This document shows positions 37,754 through 47,042 of a stretch of DNA of 64,000 nucleotides, piece after piece. The stretch lies in NCBI GenBank assembly GCA_964420035.1, contig CAYQQR010000004.1:1-64000 (forward strand), read 5' to 3'. Positions within the stretch are counted from its first letter, which is position 1. Each line of letters begins with the position of its first letter. Under the pieces are notes generated by a model, which was given only the letters and a program-made list of their open reading frames with translations, ran no database searches and was not told where the DNA came from. The position numbers were made by a program, and so were the translations under genes. The stretch is from CAYQQR01 sp964420035 (GTDB taxonomy: Bacteria; Bacteroidota; Bacteroidia; Bacteroidales; SM23-62).

Positions 37754-38512
37754 TTAACCTCCTATTGTTAAGGTTGGAAATTCTTTAAATATCTCATAAT
37801 CGTGTGCAGGCAACAAAATAGCGTCCTGTTCTTTCAACCAGTTCATAGCATCGATAAGTTCCCTGTAATTGGTATAGTAGCCGATGGGAATGTCTTTCTC
37901 CAGGTTTTCATAAAGGTAGATCGTATCACCTACAATGATCACGGGCCCTTCGCTTGTCTCGATCCGGATGACCATAGCGCCGGGAGAATGGCCTCCCACC
38001 CACTGCATCTGAATTCCGGGCAAGGGTTCAAAGTAATCGTCCACCAGGGTGAACCGCTCAAATGCTTCTCCCGCGAGGTAAGCCAGTGGTTTCCTGGGAA
38101 AGCCCTTTGTTGAAAATACAGGAAGGTTATAAGGATCCATGGCAAAGAACCAGTCCTTTCTGTTGGCCACAAATCTTGCTTTTTTGAATTGCTCTACATT
38201 CCAGTAATGATCGAAATGCAAATGGGTGAAAAGCAGGGTGTCAATATCGTCACAGCTAAGACCATGCTCTTGCAGCAGTTCTTTGGTATCCTTACTCGGA
38301 CCCAGATGGTCCCATTCTTTTTTGTCCGCTTCCGTATAGGTCTGATCTATTCCGTCCATGCCGGTATCGATCATTACGTTATGCCCTTCACCCTGCACCA
38401 GGAAACAGGCCATACAGATCTTTACCGGATCATGCAACAGATGTCCATGATCGAAAACAACAGAACCCGGAGCGAACCAGTCAGCATTTTTTAAAATGTG
38501 GATCTTATACAT
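37754..38512 (-). CDS. Metallo-beta-lactamase-fold hydrolase, lactonase-like
   Basis: This 252-residue cytosolic protein has the complete dinuclear metal set of the family: T-H-L-H-F-D-H (His97, His99, Asp101, His102), G-G-H-S-P-G (His175), G-D-T (Asp196) and P-A-H-D (His237). Its size and the H-x-H-x-D-H to G-H-S-P-G spacing resemble N-acyl-homoserine-lactone lactonases and related lactone hydrolases. It lies between an NTF2-like gene (11 nt) and an SDR (2 nt). In this setting opening of a sugar lactone is more likely than quorum quenching, but sequence alone does not decide. Confidence 0.8.
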   Translation of the reverse strand: MYKIHILKNADWFAPGSVVFDHGHLLHDPVKICMACFLVQGEGHNVMIDTGMDGIDQTYTEADKKEWDHLGPSKDTKELLQEHGLSCDDIDTLLFTHLHFDHYWNVEQFKKARFVANRKDWFFAMDPYNLPVFSTKGFPRKPLAYLAGEAFERFTLVDDYFEPLPGIQMQWVGGHSPGAMVIRIETSEGPVIIVGDTIYLYENLEKDIPIGYYTNYRELIDAMNWLKEQDAILLPAHDYEIFKEFPTLTIGG

Positions 38513-38523
38513 AACATTGGTTT

Positions 38524-38874
38524 TTAAAAATCGGCCGGATTAAAAAAACCGTGAATTTTTTTGATCTTGTCTCCTTCAAACACAAATACATGACAGCCTT
38601 CCGGAAGTTTAACTTCGCCAGTCTTCCTGACAAATCTTCCGGTCCATTCCACGGCAATCTGATCCCCTTCTTCTATGCTGTTATGTATATTGATGGCGGT
38701 CTCATCATAGGTCTTGATGAATCCATCATAGAAGGCTACAATATTTTCACGGCCCGCAACCGATGTGGTTAGTGTTTTAATAAAGATATCCTCTGTAAAA
38801 TAGGTCATCATTTTCTCAATATCCTTTGCTCCTTCAGCAGCCCAGTAAGCTTTAATAATTTCCAGTTTATTCAT
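38524..38874 (-). CDS. NTF2/SnoaL-like small protein (copy 2)
   Basis: This 116-residue protein is the same length as, and homologous to, 29678-30028. It has A-Y-W-A-A-E-G-A-K-D near the N-terminus, Y-F-T-E-D, A-G-R-E-N-I-V-A-F-Y-D-G-F and the ending G-F-F-N-P-A-D-F. It has no signal peptide. Copy 1 is followed by the amidohydrolase and copy 2 by the metallo-beta-lactamase-fold hydrolase. Both partners belong to folds that open lactones. The function is unknown; a proton-transfer or isomerisation step is compatible with the fold. Confidence 0.75.
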   Translation of the reverse strand: MNKLEIIKAYWAAEGAKDIEKMMTYFTEDIFIKTLTTSVAGRENIVAFYDGFIKTYDETAINIHNSIEEGDQIAVEWTGRFVRKTGEVKLPEGCHVFVFEGDKIKKIHGFFNPADF

Positions 38875-38880
38875 GTCCTT

Positions 38881-40194
38881 TTATTTTTTTGTTTTTTCAA
38901 GAAGTGCGTCTACCGTATCCCTGCTCAGCGGCTTGAGAACCTGCACAGGTTCTTCAAGCTCCGGCTGGAAACGTCCCAACCATGGCTGGGAATAAAAATG
39001 AGGGTTGCCCATATTGTCTTCGCCAAGGCTGTTCTTTCCATTAATATTGGCGGGAACCCCGGTATAGAACTGCACATTATTGTTCCTGATGTTATTGTAC
39101 ATACAGTCATCCGATTCGTAAACACCGTCGATTAAAGGGGGGTGGCCGTCTGGCCAATTGAAGATGGCATTAGAACTTACCTGGACACTTCGGGTGTCGG
39201 AATGCAAGTAAATACCGTAACGCTTGCCAATTTTCCATTCATCTTTCTCATAGTCGACCACATCTCCGTTATCAATCACATTATTTCCGGAAATGGTTCC
39301 CCAGATCACATTCTCGAATTCTATTCCATGTCCTTTGTTCCAACAGAAAATGTTCCCCGTTACATTGGTTTCGGGTGCCCTTTTACAATACACTGCATTT
39401 TTAAAGCCTGAGAATACGCGGCAACCTGTGATGAGGTTTGAACAGGAATGCTCATGAAAGTAAAAACCGTGACCCTTGCACTGGTAGACAATGTTGCCAA
39501 CCAGGTTATTGCAGGTACTGCGCATCAGTTCAAATGCATTTCCGTCTTCTCCATAGCTTTTGCAATGGGTAACCAGGTTTGGGACAGCGTTACCTCCCCT
39601 GCCCGACCAGTTGTTCCGCGACAGATAAACTCCTGCCGAATCATTACCTGCAGTATGGCAGGAATTAACCTCACACATAAAACAATCGTTCCTGAGCCAG
39701 ATGCCATATTGTCCGAAATCCCTTGCTGTTACACCGTCTATAACACCCATTCCAACATGATCGAAAATGATGCCGCTGGATTTCTTCTTGGTATCAATAC
39801 CCTGCAGGTAAATATCACTTACTGCAGCTTCATCCACATTTTGGGCTATGATCATAACTTCGTCCAGGTTCTCGGAACCCATTTTGAAAACCGTGCCCGA
39901 ACCGCTTCCCTCAAGCTTAACATTACTCTTTAGTTTGACGGGGTATTGCAAGACATAGGTTCCGCCGGAGACTTTTAACTCACCGCCCCTGGTCCCGGCC
40001 AACAGATCGATTGCAGCATTCATCGCAGTGGCCGCATCATTATTCTTGATTACCACCTTTCCGTCAATTTGTCCCCGGACTTCGATAGTGTCCCCGTTCT
40101 TATATAAGAAATAATCCTGAATGATCTGCCCATGGATAGTACCGGTTATGGACATGTAAATAATGATAGTAAATGCCTGTTGCAATATTTTCAT
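38881..40194 (-). CDS. Secreted beta-helix protein (paralogue 6)
   Basis: This 437-residue protein has a signal peptide (about 1-22, T-I-H-G-Q) and a right-handed beta-helix of the Y-G-E-D-G subgroup: R-G-G-E-L-K-V-S-G-G-T-Y near 70, P-N-L-V-T-H-C-K-S-Y-G-E-D-G-N-A-F-E, N-L-V-G-N-I-V-Y-Q-C-K-G-H, N-V-T-G-N-I-F-C-W-N-K-G-H-G-I and G-T-I-S-G-N-N-V-I-D-N-G. It is closest to 47043-48353. The N-terminal segment F-L-Y-K-N-G-D-T-I-E-V-R-G-Q-I-D-G-K resembles the opening of every paralogue in the long unit. No catalytic residues can be named. Confidence 0.82.
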   Translation of the reverse strand: MKILQQAFTIIIYMSITGTIHGQIIQDYFLYKNGDTIEVRGQIDGKVVIKNNDAATAMNAAIDLLAGTRGGELKVSGGTYVLQYPVKLKSNVKLEGSGSGTVFKMGSENLDEVMIIAQNVDEAAVSDIYLQGIDTKKKSSGIIFDHVGMGVIDGVTARDFGQYGIWLRNDCFMCEVNSCHTAGNDSAGVYLSRNNWSGRGGNAVPNLVTHCKSYGEDGNAFELMRSTCNNLVGNIVYQCKGHGFYFHEHSCSNLITGCRVFSGFKNAVYCKRAPETNVTGNIFCWNKGHGIEFENVIWGTISGNNVIDNGDVVDYEKDEWKIGKRYGIYLHSDTRSVQVSSNAIFNWPDGHPPLIDGVYESDDCMYNNIRNNNVQFYTGVPANINGKNSLGEDNMGNPHFYSQPWLGRFQPELEEPVQVLKPLSRDTVDALLEKTKK

Positions 40195-40215
40195 AATTCT
40201 CCTTTTGTAATTATA

Positions 40216-42252
40216 CTAATCGTGTTCTTCTGTTATTTTAATGATCCTGTCTGCATTAACATTTGTGAGTTTTTGTACAATCCCGCTGGGCCATATCACT
40301 TCAATCTCATCAATTATTGTGTTGGGCCCGAGCCCGAAATGTATACGCGGCATATCCTGCGTATGCCTGTGCATGCCACCGCATTGCCTTACCTGACGAT
40401 TTGTGCCGGTGGTCAGGTAAACCTTTGCACCAAAGCCATCCCGGTTGGATTTTGTGCCAACCAGATCGATCTCGATCCAGTGATTGTCATTGGAAGTTGT
40501 ATTCCTGAACAGCTGTGTTCTTCCGTCATCTTCAAGCATTCTGGGCCATTTGCCGTTAGGCACCAACAGGTCGAGGTAGCCGTCATTATCGAAATCGACC
40601 AGCGAGGGTGTATCCCCGATGCCCCAGGTATCCCCTTCTGCCCCGAATCCCTTTTCTATTGGTTCGAATTTGGCATTTCCCTTATTCTCTAACAAAATAT
40701 TGGGATAGTTACCCCAGTGGGAGCACTGTACGATATACAGGTCCTGGTCCATATCGTTGTCAAAATCCCCTGCAATGATACCAATACCTGCCAAAGGGAG
40801 ACCGGAAATTCCGGAAACAACCGAAGCATTCTCAAATTTGGATCCATTGTTTATCAGCAGATGATCCGCCAAAGCTTCTACATTAGTGTTAAAGCCTATC
40901 CCCGTAAGATCTGTTATCTTCTCATTGGAATTTACGATCCCTGTGAGATTGTACATATCGGGTGTTACAAGGCGGATTTCCCATTCCCGGGATGACTTAT
41001 CATAACCTATATATACACCGAATGTATCATGGACCGATCTTGTATTCAAAGCCTCTTTCCTGTCAACGGAAAAAATCACTGCATTGGGTCTGTCGGGATA
41101 CTGGGGATCCATTTCGACTATGGCATACACCGGATTTTTTCCATTCTTTCCTAAGTATATATGATCGGGATTCAGCCTGTAACCTGTCCTGAATTCCCAG
41201 TAACCTAATTCAATATTGAGCTTATCGCCTGCTTTGAACCGAACAGCTTCCGTTCCCTCTGAAGATGGTTGCAAACCAAAAGTTAAGGTGTGTGGATCAT
41301 GGTATTTAATGCCGCTGTTTACCGGATAACCGGCAGTAGTATAGATATCCAGACAAGCATCTTCATTTAAGTCGGCAATCTCTATATCGAAGGCATGCAC
41401 GCTAATATCATGCATCCACTGGTCAGTGATAATGCTTAGAGGGATTGAACTACCGTCATATATCTGTATACCATTCTTAACACCCGGTACAGGCATGATT
41501 ATATCAGCGATATTGTCACAGGATACATCACCAATGTTTATAAAATCTGCAGCATCTTCCTGAATGCCTGAATATTCAATTGCATTTTCAAAATGTCCGT
41601 TTTCCAGTTGCCGGAATACCCCCACGGGTGCAGACCTGTCAGGTCTGGCCAGCAATCCCAGCATAAGGTCTAATCTTCCGTCACGATCCATATCAAACCA
41701 TAGCGGAGTTCGTGAACGGGCCTTGATATAGGACAGCCCGTATTCCGGTCCGACACTCAACAGGGTGCCTTCCTTCTGAATGAAGAGTTGATTGGCCTCT
41801 GAAATAGATGAACCCTCGCTGTAGCCACCCAACCCACCGGCACATTGATAGAAATCGGGCCGTCCATCGTTGTTTACATCCCCCCAGGCAGCACCATGCG
41901 TATCCCAGTCCAAACCATCGAAATCAGTTCCGAATACTTTTTTTGTTACATTAATAAATTTCCGTCCTCCTTCATTCATGTACAATTGGGGAGGGGCCAG
42001 GTGATTGACCAACCATACATCCATAAATCCATCGCCATTGAAATCTCCCCAACTGCTTCCGAAACTCTGCCCCACGTAATCCAGACCCATACTGACACTG
42101 ACCTCCTGAAAGCTGATCTCACAATTTTGTGCATTCAGTCGGTTTTCCCAATGAGTGTTGAATGCACTTAACATCAGGAAGATCAAAGCGACCCTGGAAA
42201 CAGGGGTTAAAACAAATCCATGTACATCGGATGACCGCATATAATTCCGCAT
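40216..42252 (-). CDS. Exported FG-GAP/VCBS repeat protein with ASPIC/UnbV C-terminus
   Basis: This 678-residue protein has an N-terminal hydrophobic export segment (about 18-42). FG-GAP-type calcium-binding blades follow: W-G-D-F-N-G-D-G-F-M-D, W-G-D-V-N-N-D-G-R-P-D, F-D-M-D-R-D-G-R-L-D, D-F-D-N-D-M-D-Q-D and D-F-D-N-D-G-Y-L-D. The C-terminus carries the ASPIC/UnbV domain (D-G-F-G-A-K-V near 612, H-F-G-L-G near 638, W-P-S-G near 654). Such proteins form beta-propellers of unknown function, often in carbohydrate loci. The start codon directly abuts the stop of the TIM-barrel gene (42253), implying coupled translation. Binding or scaffolding at the cell surface is plausible. Confidence 0.85.
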   Translation of the reverse strand: MRNYMRSSDVHGFVLTPVSRVALIFLMLSAFNTHWENRLNAQNCEISFQEVSVSMGLDYVGQSFGSSWGDFNGDGFMDVWLVNHLAPPQLYMNEGGRKFINVTKKVFGTDFDGLDWDTHGAAWGDVNNDGRPDFYQCAGGLGGYSEGSSISEANQLFIQKEGTLLSVGPEYGLSYIKARSRTPLWFDMDRDGRLDLMLGLLARPDRSAPVGVFRQLENGHFENAIEYSGIQEDAADFINIGDVSCDNIADIIMPVPGVKNGIQIYDGSSIPLSIITDQWMHDISVHAFDIEIADLNEDACLDIYTTAGYPVNSGIKYHDPHTLTFGLQPSSEGTEAVRFKAGDKLNIELGYWEFRTGYRLNPDHIYLGKNGKNPVYAIVEMDPQYPDRPNAVIFSVDRKEALNTRSVHDTFGVYIGYDKSSREWEIRLVTPDMYNLTGIVNSNEKITDLTGIGFNTNVEALADHLLINNGSKFENASVVSGISGLPLAGIGIIAGDFDNDMDQDLYIVQCSHWGNYPNILLENKGNAKFEPIEKGFGAEGDTWGIGDTPSLVDFDNDGYLDLLVPNGKWPRMLEDDGRTQLFRNTTSNDNHWIEIDLVGTKSNRDGFGAKVYLTTGTNRQVRQCGGMHRHTQDMPRIHFGLGPNTIIDEIEVIWPSGIVQKLTNVNADRIIKITEEHD

Positions 42253-44169
42253 TTACTGATCCAGTTCTAATTTGATAAGCCACCAGAGTTTTCCTTCCGG
42301 CAGCGTTACAAGGATATTCCCGTCCTCGTCATATTCAACAGCTAGTTCCTGTTCTGATGATTCTTCGCCCGGCATGAATACTTCGATCCCTTTAACTTCA
42401 TTTCCCTCAAAAAGACGCTTGCTTATGCTAATAACAGCCCCTTTTTGCATGAATAAACGATCATTGTCCCTGTCATAATTATTATTGATTACATGAACCA
42501 GTACAGGCGCTGATGGGTCTGAATTCTTTCTCCTTGGCAATACCCAGAGTTTTCTTCCCTTTTCTGCCGAGACAAGTGGAACAATTTTTCTGCTTATGTT
42601 TTGAATTTCCCCCATGAACATGGCTTTATACTTCTGGAGTAGTTCACTTACCAATTCTTTATCTCTTTGGGAGAGAAAGGACTCATCAAGGGAATTACCC
42701 GGGATCAGCAAAAGTTCATACTCCGACAAATCTTCTCTCTGCATCGTGGCGTAGGCGGGAACATATTTATCTTCAGCCAAAGCAAGGGAAAATGGAATAT
42801 TGCTGTTCAACAGTTCCCAGCAAGCCTGATTCACTGCCGTGGATTGCATTCTTCGGGAGTTGTTGCTATAGAGCAATCCTACTTGTGAACAATCCTGGTA
42901 GCCGTCGAACATTCCGGCATGATCCTGTACAAATCTGTACAAGGGGACAAATTCATCGAAGGGGGCATTGTATACCGACATCGATCCACTTTCATGGGTT
43001 GATGCCCAAAGTCGGTGAGGGATCATGAAATTGCCCCCCATGGCATAGGATAATGCAACCCATTGTTTGAGCATCCCTGAAAGATTCTTCTCTTTGATAT
43101 GACCAACGGATGGTCCTATAGGCCAGGCAGCAATGGGTTTATCCAGGGCACTGGCAATTTTATACTGTAGCACGGGCATATGTCCCGGTTCACTCCAGAA
43201 ATCAAGTTCGGTTACAAAAAAATCAAGAAATTCACCGCATATCACCCAATCCGGCCAAAGCATGCAAGCATTTCCGGCTGCAGGAATATAAACATTTTCA
43301 CCTGCAGCTTTCGCCGACCTGATGACCTCTTTGATAAATGCTGTATCCTCTGTCATCTGGAAGTCCCTGAATTCATCAAGCAAGGGGATCCGGTCTTCCC
43401 ATAATGCTTGCATATAGGTATCGAAATCTGAAGCAACTTCCCGGACCATAGTTCTGTAATCAAATGAGCCGATATCATTGATACCCATGTTTACAAGCTC
43501 ATTTTCGTTGTATCGGTGTTCAAGATACTTTCTGAATCCTTCCGTACAATGATCACAGAAACAGCCCCCCATTCCTACTATCTGCCGGTTGCTGAGTATT
43601 CCGTCGATGAATAATCCATCCGCGCCGGATTGTATCACCCGGACAGCCTTGTCGATAAAAAATTCACGAAAAGCAGGGTTATTTGCACAATTCCAGTAGG
43701 AACGGTTACCATCTCCATAATCGATATCCCACCAGCTTGGGGTCATTGGGTTACCGGCTATATCCCGGCAGGCAGAATTCATCAATTCAGGGTTCCTCCT
43801 GAATTCAGTAAAACTCTCATCTGACGGGGAAGGCCGGATCGTTTCGCACACGGTCCCCATAACGAGCCTCATCCCACGATCATATGCTTCCTCTATCCTG
43901 ACAGGCACATCTTCATATTCATCTGCATACATGGCACTTGGACCCCAACCCCAGACCGTTACACCATATTTTTCACATGCCTCCTCATTAAAACCGCCCC
44001 AGGATAATACTATATCCGATCTGCGAAGGGTAAGGACATCATTGTCTGGTAACTTCCCGCTGCCGGCTTTTTCTTCATGGCATGCGACAAGTGAAAGGGA
44101 GATTAAAAAAATACCAGTAAGTAGATTTACCTTAGCTGTATCAAAATGTATTTTTCTGTTTCTTTTCAT
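42253..44169 (-). CDS. CFCxxC TIM-barrel lipoprotein, putative glycosidase (paralogue C)
   Basis: This 638-residue protein has a lipobox (L-V-A-C, Cys30). It is a close relative of 5866-7767: S-D-I-V-L-S-W-G-G near 51, V-W-G-W-G, A-C-R-D-I-A-G-N-P (Cys134), Y-G-D-G-N-R-S-Y-W-N-C (Cys161), Asp189 in L-F-I-D-G, and G-G-C-F-C-D-H-C (Cys203, 205, 208). F-V-T-E-L-D-F-W supplies a conserved Glu that could be the second catalytic residue. The C-terminal half has a Rossmann-like amidotransferase-type segment (L-L-L-I-P-G-N-S-L) as seen in beta-galactosidase-like barrels. Glycoside hydrolase activity is an inference from fold and locus; family unassigned. Confidence 0.6.
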   Translation of the reverse strand: MKRNRKIHFDTAKVNLLTGIFLISLSLVACHEEKAGSGKLPDNDVLTLRRSDIVLSWGGFNEEACEKYGVTVWGWGPSAMYADEYEDVPVRIEEAYDRGMRLVMGTVCETIRPSPSDESFTEFRRNPELMNSACRDIAGNPMTPSWWDIDYGDGNRSYWNCANNPAFREFFIDKAVRVIQSGADGLFIDGILSNRQIVGMGGCFCDHCTEGFRKYLEHRYNENELVNMGINDIGSFDYRTMVREVASDFDTYMQALWEDRIPLLDEFRDFQMTEDTAFIKEVIRSAKAAGENVYIPAAGNACMLWPDWVICGEFLDFFVTELDFWSEPGHMPVLQYKIASALDKPIAAWPIGPSVGHIKEKNLSGMLKQWVALSYAMGGNFMIPHRLWASTHESGSMSVYNAPFDEFVPLYRFVQDHAGMFDGYQDCSQVGLLYSNNSRRMQSTAVNQACWELLNSNIPFSLALAEDKYVPAYATMQREDLSEYELLLIPGNSLDESFLSQRDKELVSELLQKYKAMFMGEIQNISRKIVPLVSAEKGRKLWVLPRRKNSDPSAPVLVHVINNNYDRDNDRLFMQKGAVISISKRLFEGNEVKGIEVFMPGEESSEQELAVEYDEDGNILVTLPEGKLWWLIKLELDQ

Positions 44170-44182
44170 TTAAATCTGTGAA

Positions 44183-47005
44183 TTATTCTATTTCAAGAGT
44201 TGATTCCTTTGTAATCTCCTTATTGATCCAAATCTGAAGCTCTTTGTCAGAACCTTCACCTACCAGGCCCAATCTGTATTCACCGGGTTTTAGCTTTTTC
44301 CCGTTAAGTAAGAGCCTGATATTTTTACCGCCTTTATAACCGGTCAAAATGAAGAAAGGATGAATAATCCTTCCCCTATCAGCGGGTATGAGTTTAAACT
44401 CTAAACCACTGAAATCATCTGATACAGGCTCGAAGCAATATGCGTTCTCAACAGAACTGTATCCGGAAAAAGAATAGCCTCCTTTAATATCAATTACTTC
44501 TGCCGGGTATAGCCAGCTTGCGGCTACATCTTTCAGATATTCATCATCCCGGTTGGTAACCCCGAAGAAATGGGTCCATATGTTAGGTTCTATTTTATCA
44601 TCAGCCTGAACCTGGGATAATCCAATCCAGCTGTGATAGGGCATTGCGGTAGATACGATATTGAAAACATCTACTTCCAGGGGATTAATGGGCCAATGTG
44701 CCCCGAGGTTATAACGTATATCCCGGCTTTCTGCACTTTGGAAGAGGAGGTTGCTAAGGCGAAGATCCGGCATCAGGTCTTCAGTCTTGCCGATGATCAT
44801 AAAAGGATCTTTCCTGTTTTTCAGGGGCATCCTTAATATCTCCTCGTCCCAGTTTTTCGAATACCCCATCTCACCCCCGCTGCTTCCCAAAAGGTTTTCC
44901 TTCATTTCTCCTTCAAGGTTGAATACACGGGTTATTACATTTTCCAGCATCTGGCCCGGGAGTACACCGTTCGGAAAAATGTACTGCGGCTGAATGATCT
45001 CATGGGGAAGGTCGGTATTGGACCAAAGATAAATTCTTCGAATTCCGTTACCGTCAGGGAACAGAATGAAATATTCCTCGATCCATTCATTGAAGAAGAT
45101 ATCATAATTATTGTTAGTCAGACCATAGGTCCATCTGACCACTACCCTCGCCGGTGCATTTTCCACGATCTCCGCATTCTGATATTTCACTTTTTTATCC
45201 TGCATGGGTTCGTTACAGCTGCCGCTGGCATAACCCCAGCATTCGGCACATTCATATGTCAATCCGACATTGTTCAGGAACCACATACCAAAATAATTGG
45301 CCGGTTTCCACAGTACGAAATCCTTGTTATCGGGATACTCGACAATTACAGCTTCACCAGTGATCCCGCCGAACTTCCAGGGACCTTTACGGGCTCCGAA
45401 GGTTCGTGGTTGTTCGTATGCATTCCTGGTGAATCCCTGTTCGAACTTACCCACCAATTGATTTTCTACATCAAATAGTTCACAGTCAATATAATAGTTG
45501 CCCGACGGGAGTTTATTTATTTCGAGAGCTTCAAAGCATGGTGTAAACTCATGGACGTTCCCGAAATTTTCTATTTGCTCCCTGGCGATTACTGCATTGT
45601 CTTCCCTTGAACGCAAAACCAATTCTGCAGTGAGATCGTCAAAGCCCTCCCGTATGATCACCGGGATAAAATGGATAGGTTTCTCTTTATCTTCTGGCAT
45701 ATAAATGCCCTCGAGGTCGAACTCAATGAAAGGAGGCACCCGGGTTACATAAGTGGTATTATATAAATGTTCCCCTGTTGTCTTGTCGGTTATGGTCACT
45801 TCAAAAGGCTGGAATCCGTCTCCCCTGACCGGTATTTTTCCTGCTACGACCTGTACCTGAGCGGCAGGAATTTCAATTGACCGCACATCGGTCAGGGCTG
45901 ATCCCTGAAAACCTTTTGTTTTTGTTTCAATTTCAAGTGTTCTCAGCTGGTCAGACAGATTTTTTAATCTGATATCAAGGGGATTATCTCCCCAGAACTG
46001 GGGTTTTTGCCACACCGTACCGCTGTAGTTGGCAAAAGCTTCGTTGAATCCGATACTTTGTACTTCTATTTTCGGGCAATCACAAATGAGGTCTGCATAC
46101 ATAATGGGCTCATAAAATCCGGATGCCCCGTTGTGAGTCCAGTCCGAAACAAATGGGAACGAACAATATTTGGCCCATATCTCATAATCGAAGGTATTTT
46201 TCTGCTTCCAGGTGGTATCATTGTCCTCTTTGGGATTATTCCAGGAAGTTTTTCCTATGCTCCAATGCTTCCTGGTCAACGGACCAGTCCGGTCGCTCCG
46301 GCCGCGTCCGACCATAAGTCCGAAGGTCTGACCTTCCTTGATCTTTTGTCGCATAATATGATTGATGTCCACAAAGATCTCAGCCGTCCACCGGTCATTG
46401 TAATGGGAAACATTGCTGTGCCATTTACCATTCCATTCGGGTTTATAGATCGCGGAAAGTGCATATTGTATAGGTCTTTCCAGCATCATATCGAAAGTGG
46501 CTCCTGCAGCATTGAGCACCAGGTTAATGGCTTTCTGATGGTTATGTTCCAGGTCGATGAAGACTTCCACGCGGTCGTCTCCCATGATATTGTTCCGGTC
46601 GTCGTGAAGGAATGCAACGGTTCGCAGACCTTCCATATCTTCTTCCATGCATTCTATACCTAGGTAAATGAAACGGTCATCGTAGAGAACATAAAACCTG
46701 GTTTCATTCTGTAAACCTGTTTGCGTACCTTGCCGCTCGGCAACATACCTGTTCCGGGTGATTATAAAATCATCGTAGACACCGGATTGTTGCCAACATG
46801 GATCATCGAGCCTTCCATCCAAAACCGGCGGGTCTTCCACGAATCGGGCATTAACAGGTTCAAGCCTGTATGTCCTGACCTCCGTACTCATTTTATCCAG
46901 GTATCCCATTTGGGCATTCAGGAGGGTCTGCATAAACATAAGGGAAACGATAAACATACTGGTCAAACCTAGCCGGACCAACATTTTATTTCTTTTTAAC
47001 ATCAT
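44183..47005 (-). CDS. Exported protein with CBM9-like N-terminal domain
   Basis: This 940-residue protein has a signal peptide (about 10-32, L-L-N-A-Q). Next comes a CBM9-like region: P-V-L-D-G-R-L-D-D-P-C-W near 62, F-Y-V-L-Y-D-D-R-F-I-Y-L-G-I, and D-D-R-V-E-V-F-I-D-L near 147. CBM9-like domains bind sugar chain ends but also occur in proteins of other function. The remaining ~600 residues comprise Ig-like strands and a large beta-rich region that I do not recognise; repeated W and G positions suggest a supersandwich or galactose-mutarotase-like fold, as in some polysaccharide lyases. It sits between a beta-helix and the TIM-barrel gene. A lyase or hydrolase role is possible but not shown. 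Confidence 0.65.
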   Translation of the reverse strand: MMLKRNKMLVRLGLTSMFIVSLMFMQTLLNAQMGYLDKMSTEVRTYRLEPVNARFVEDPPVLDGRLDDPCWQQSGVYDDFIITRNRYVAERQGTQTGLQNETRFYVLYDDRFIYLGIECMEEDMEGLRTVAFLHDDRNNIMGDDRVEVFIDLEHNHQKAINLVLNAAGATFDMMLERPIQYALSAIYKPEWNGKWHSNVSHYNDRWTAEIFVDINHIMRQKIKEGQTFGLMVGRGRSDRTGPLTRKHWSIGKTSWNNPKEDNDTTWKQKNTFDYEIWAKYCSFPFVSDWTHNGASGFYEPIMYADLICDCPKIEVQSIGFNEAFANYSGTVWQKPQFWGDNPLDIRLKNLSDQLRTLEIETKTKGFQGSALTDVRSIEIPAAQVQVVAGKIPVRGDGFQPFEVTITDKTTGEHLYNTTYVTRVPPFIEFDLEGIYMPEDKEKPIHFIPVIIREGFDDLTAELVLRSREDNAVIAREQIENFGNVHEFTPCFEALEINKLPSGNYYIDCELFDVENQLVGKFEQGFTRNAYEQPRTFGARKGPWKFGGITGEAVIVEYPDNKDFVLWKPANYFGMWFLNNVGLTYECAECWGYASGSCNEPMQDKKVKYQNAEIVENAPARVVVRWTYGLTNNNYDIFFNEWIEEYFILFPDGNGIRRIYLWSNTDLPHEIIQPQYIFPNGVLPGQMLENVITRVFNLEGEMKENLLGSSGGEMGYSKNWDEEILRMPLKNRKDPFMIIGKTEDLMPDLRLSNLLFQSAESRDIRYNLGAHWPINPLEVDVFNIVSTAMPYHSWIGLSQVQADDKIEPNIWTHFFGVTNRDDEYLKDVAASWLYPAEVIDIKGGYSFSGYSSVENAYCFEPVSDDFSGLEFKLIPADRGRIIHPFFILTGYKGGKNIRLLLNGKKLKPGEYRLGLVGEGSDKELQIWINKEITKESTLEIE

Positions 47006-47042
47006 CAGTGTGAATTTTAATTTATATAACCTGGTGGAAATT

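Noticed and set aside
37754..38512. Quorum-quenching AHL lactonase as the function of the metallo-beta-lactamase-fold protein
   Set aside because: The fold and size allow it, but the gene is buried in a sugar-catabolism unit next to an SDR; lactone hydrolysis of a sugar is a better fit.
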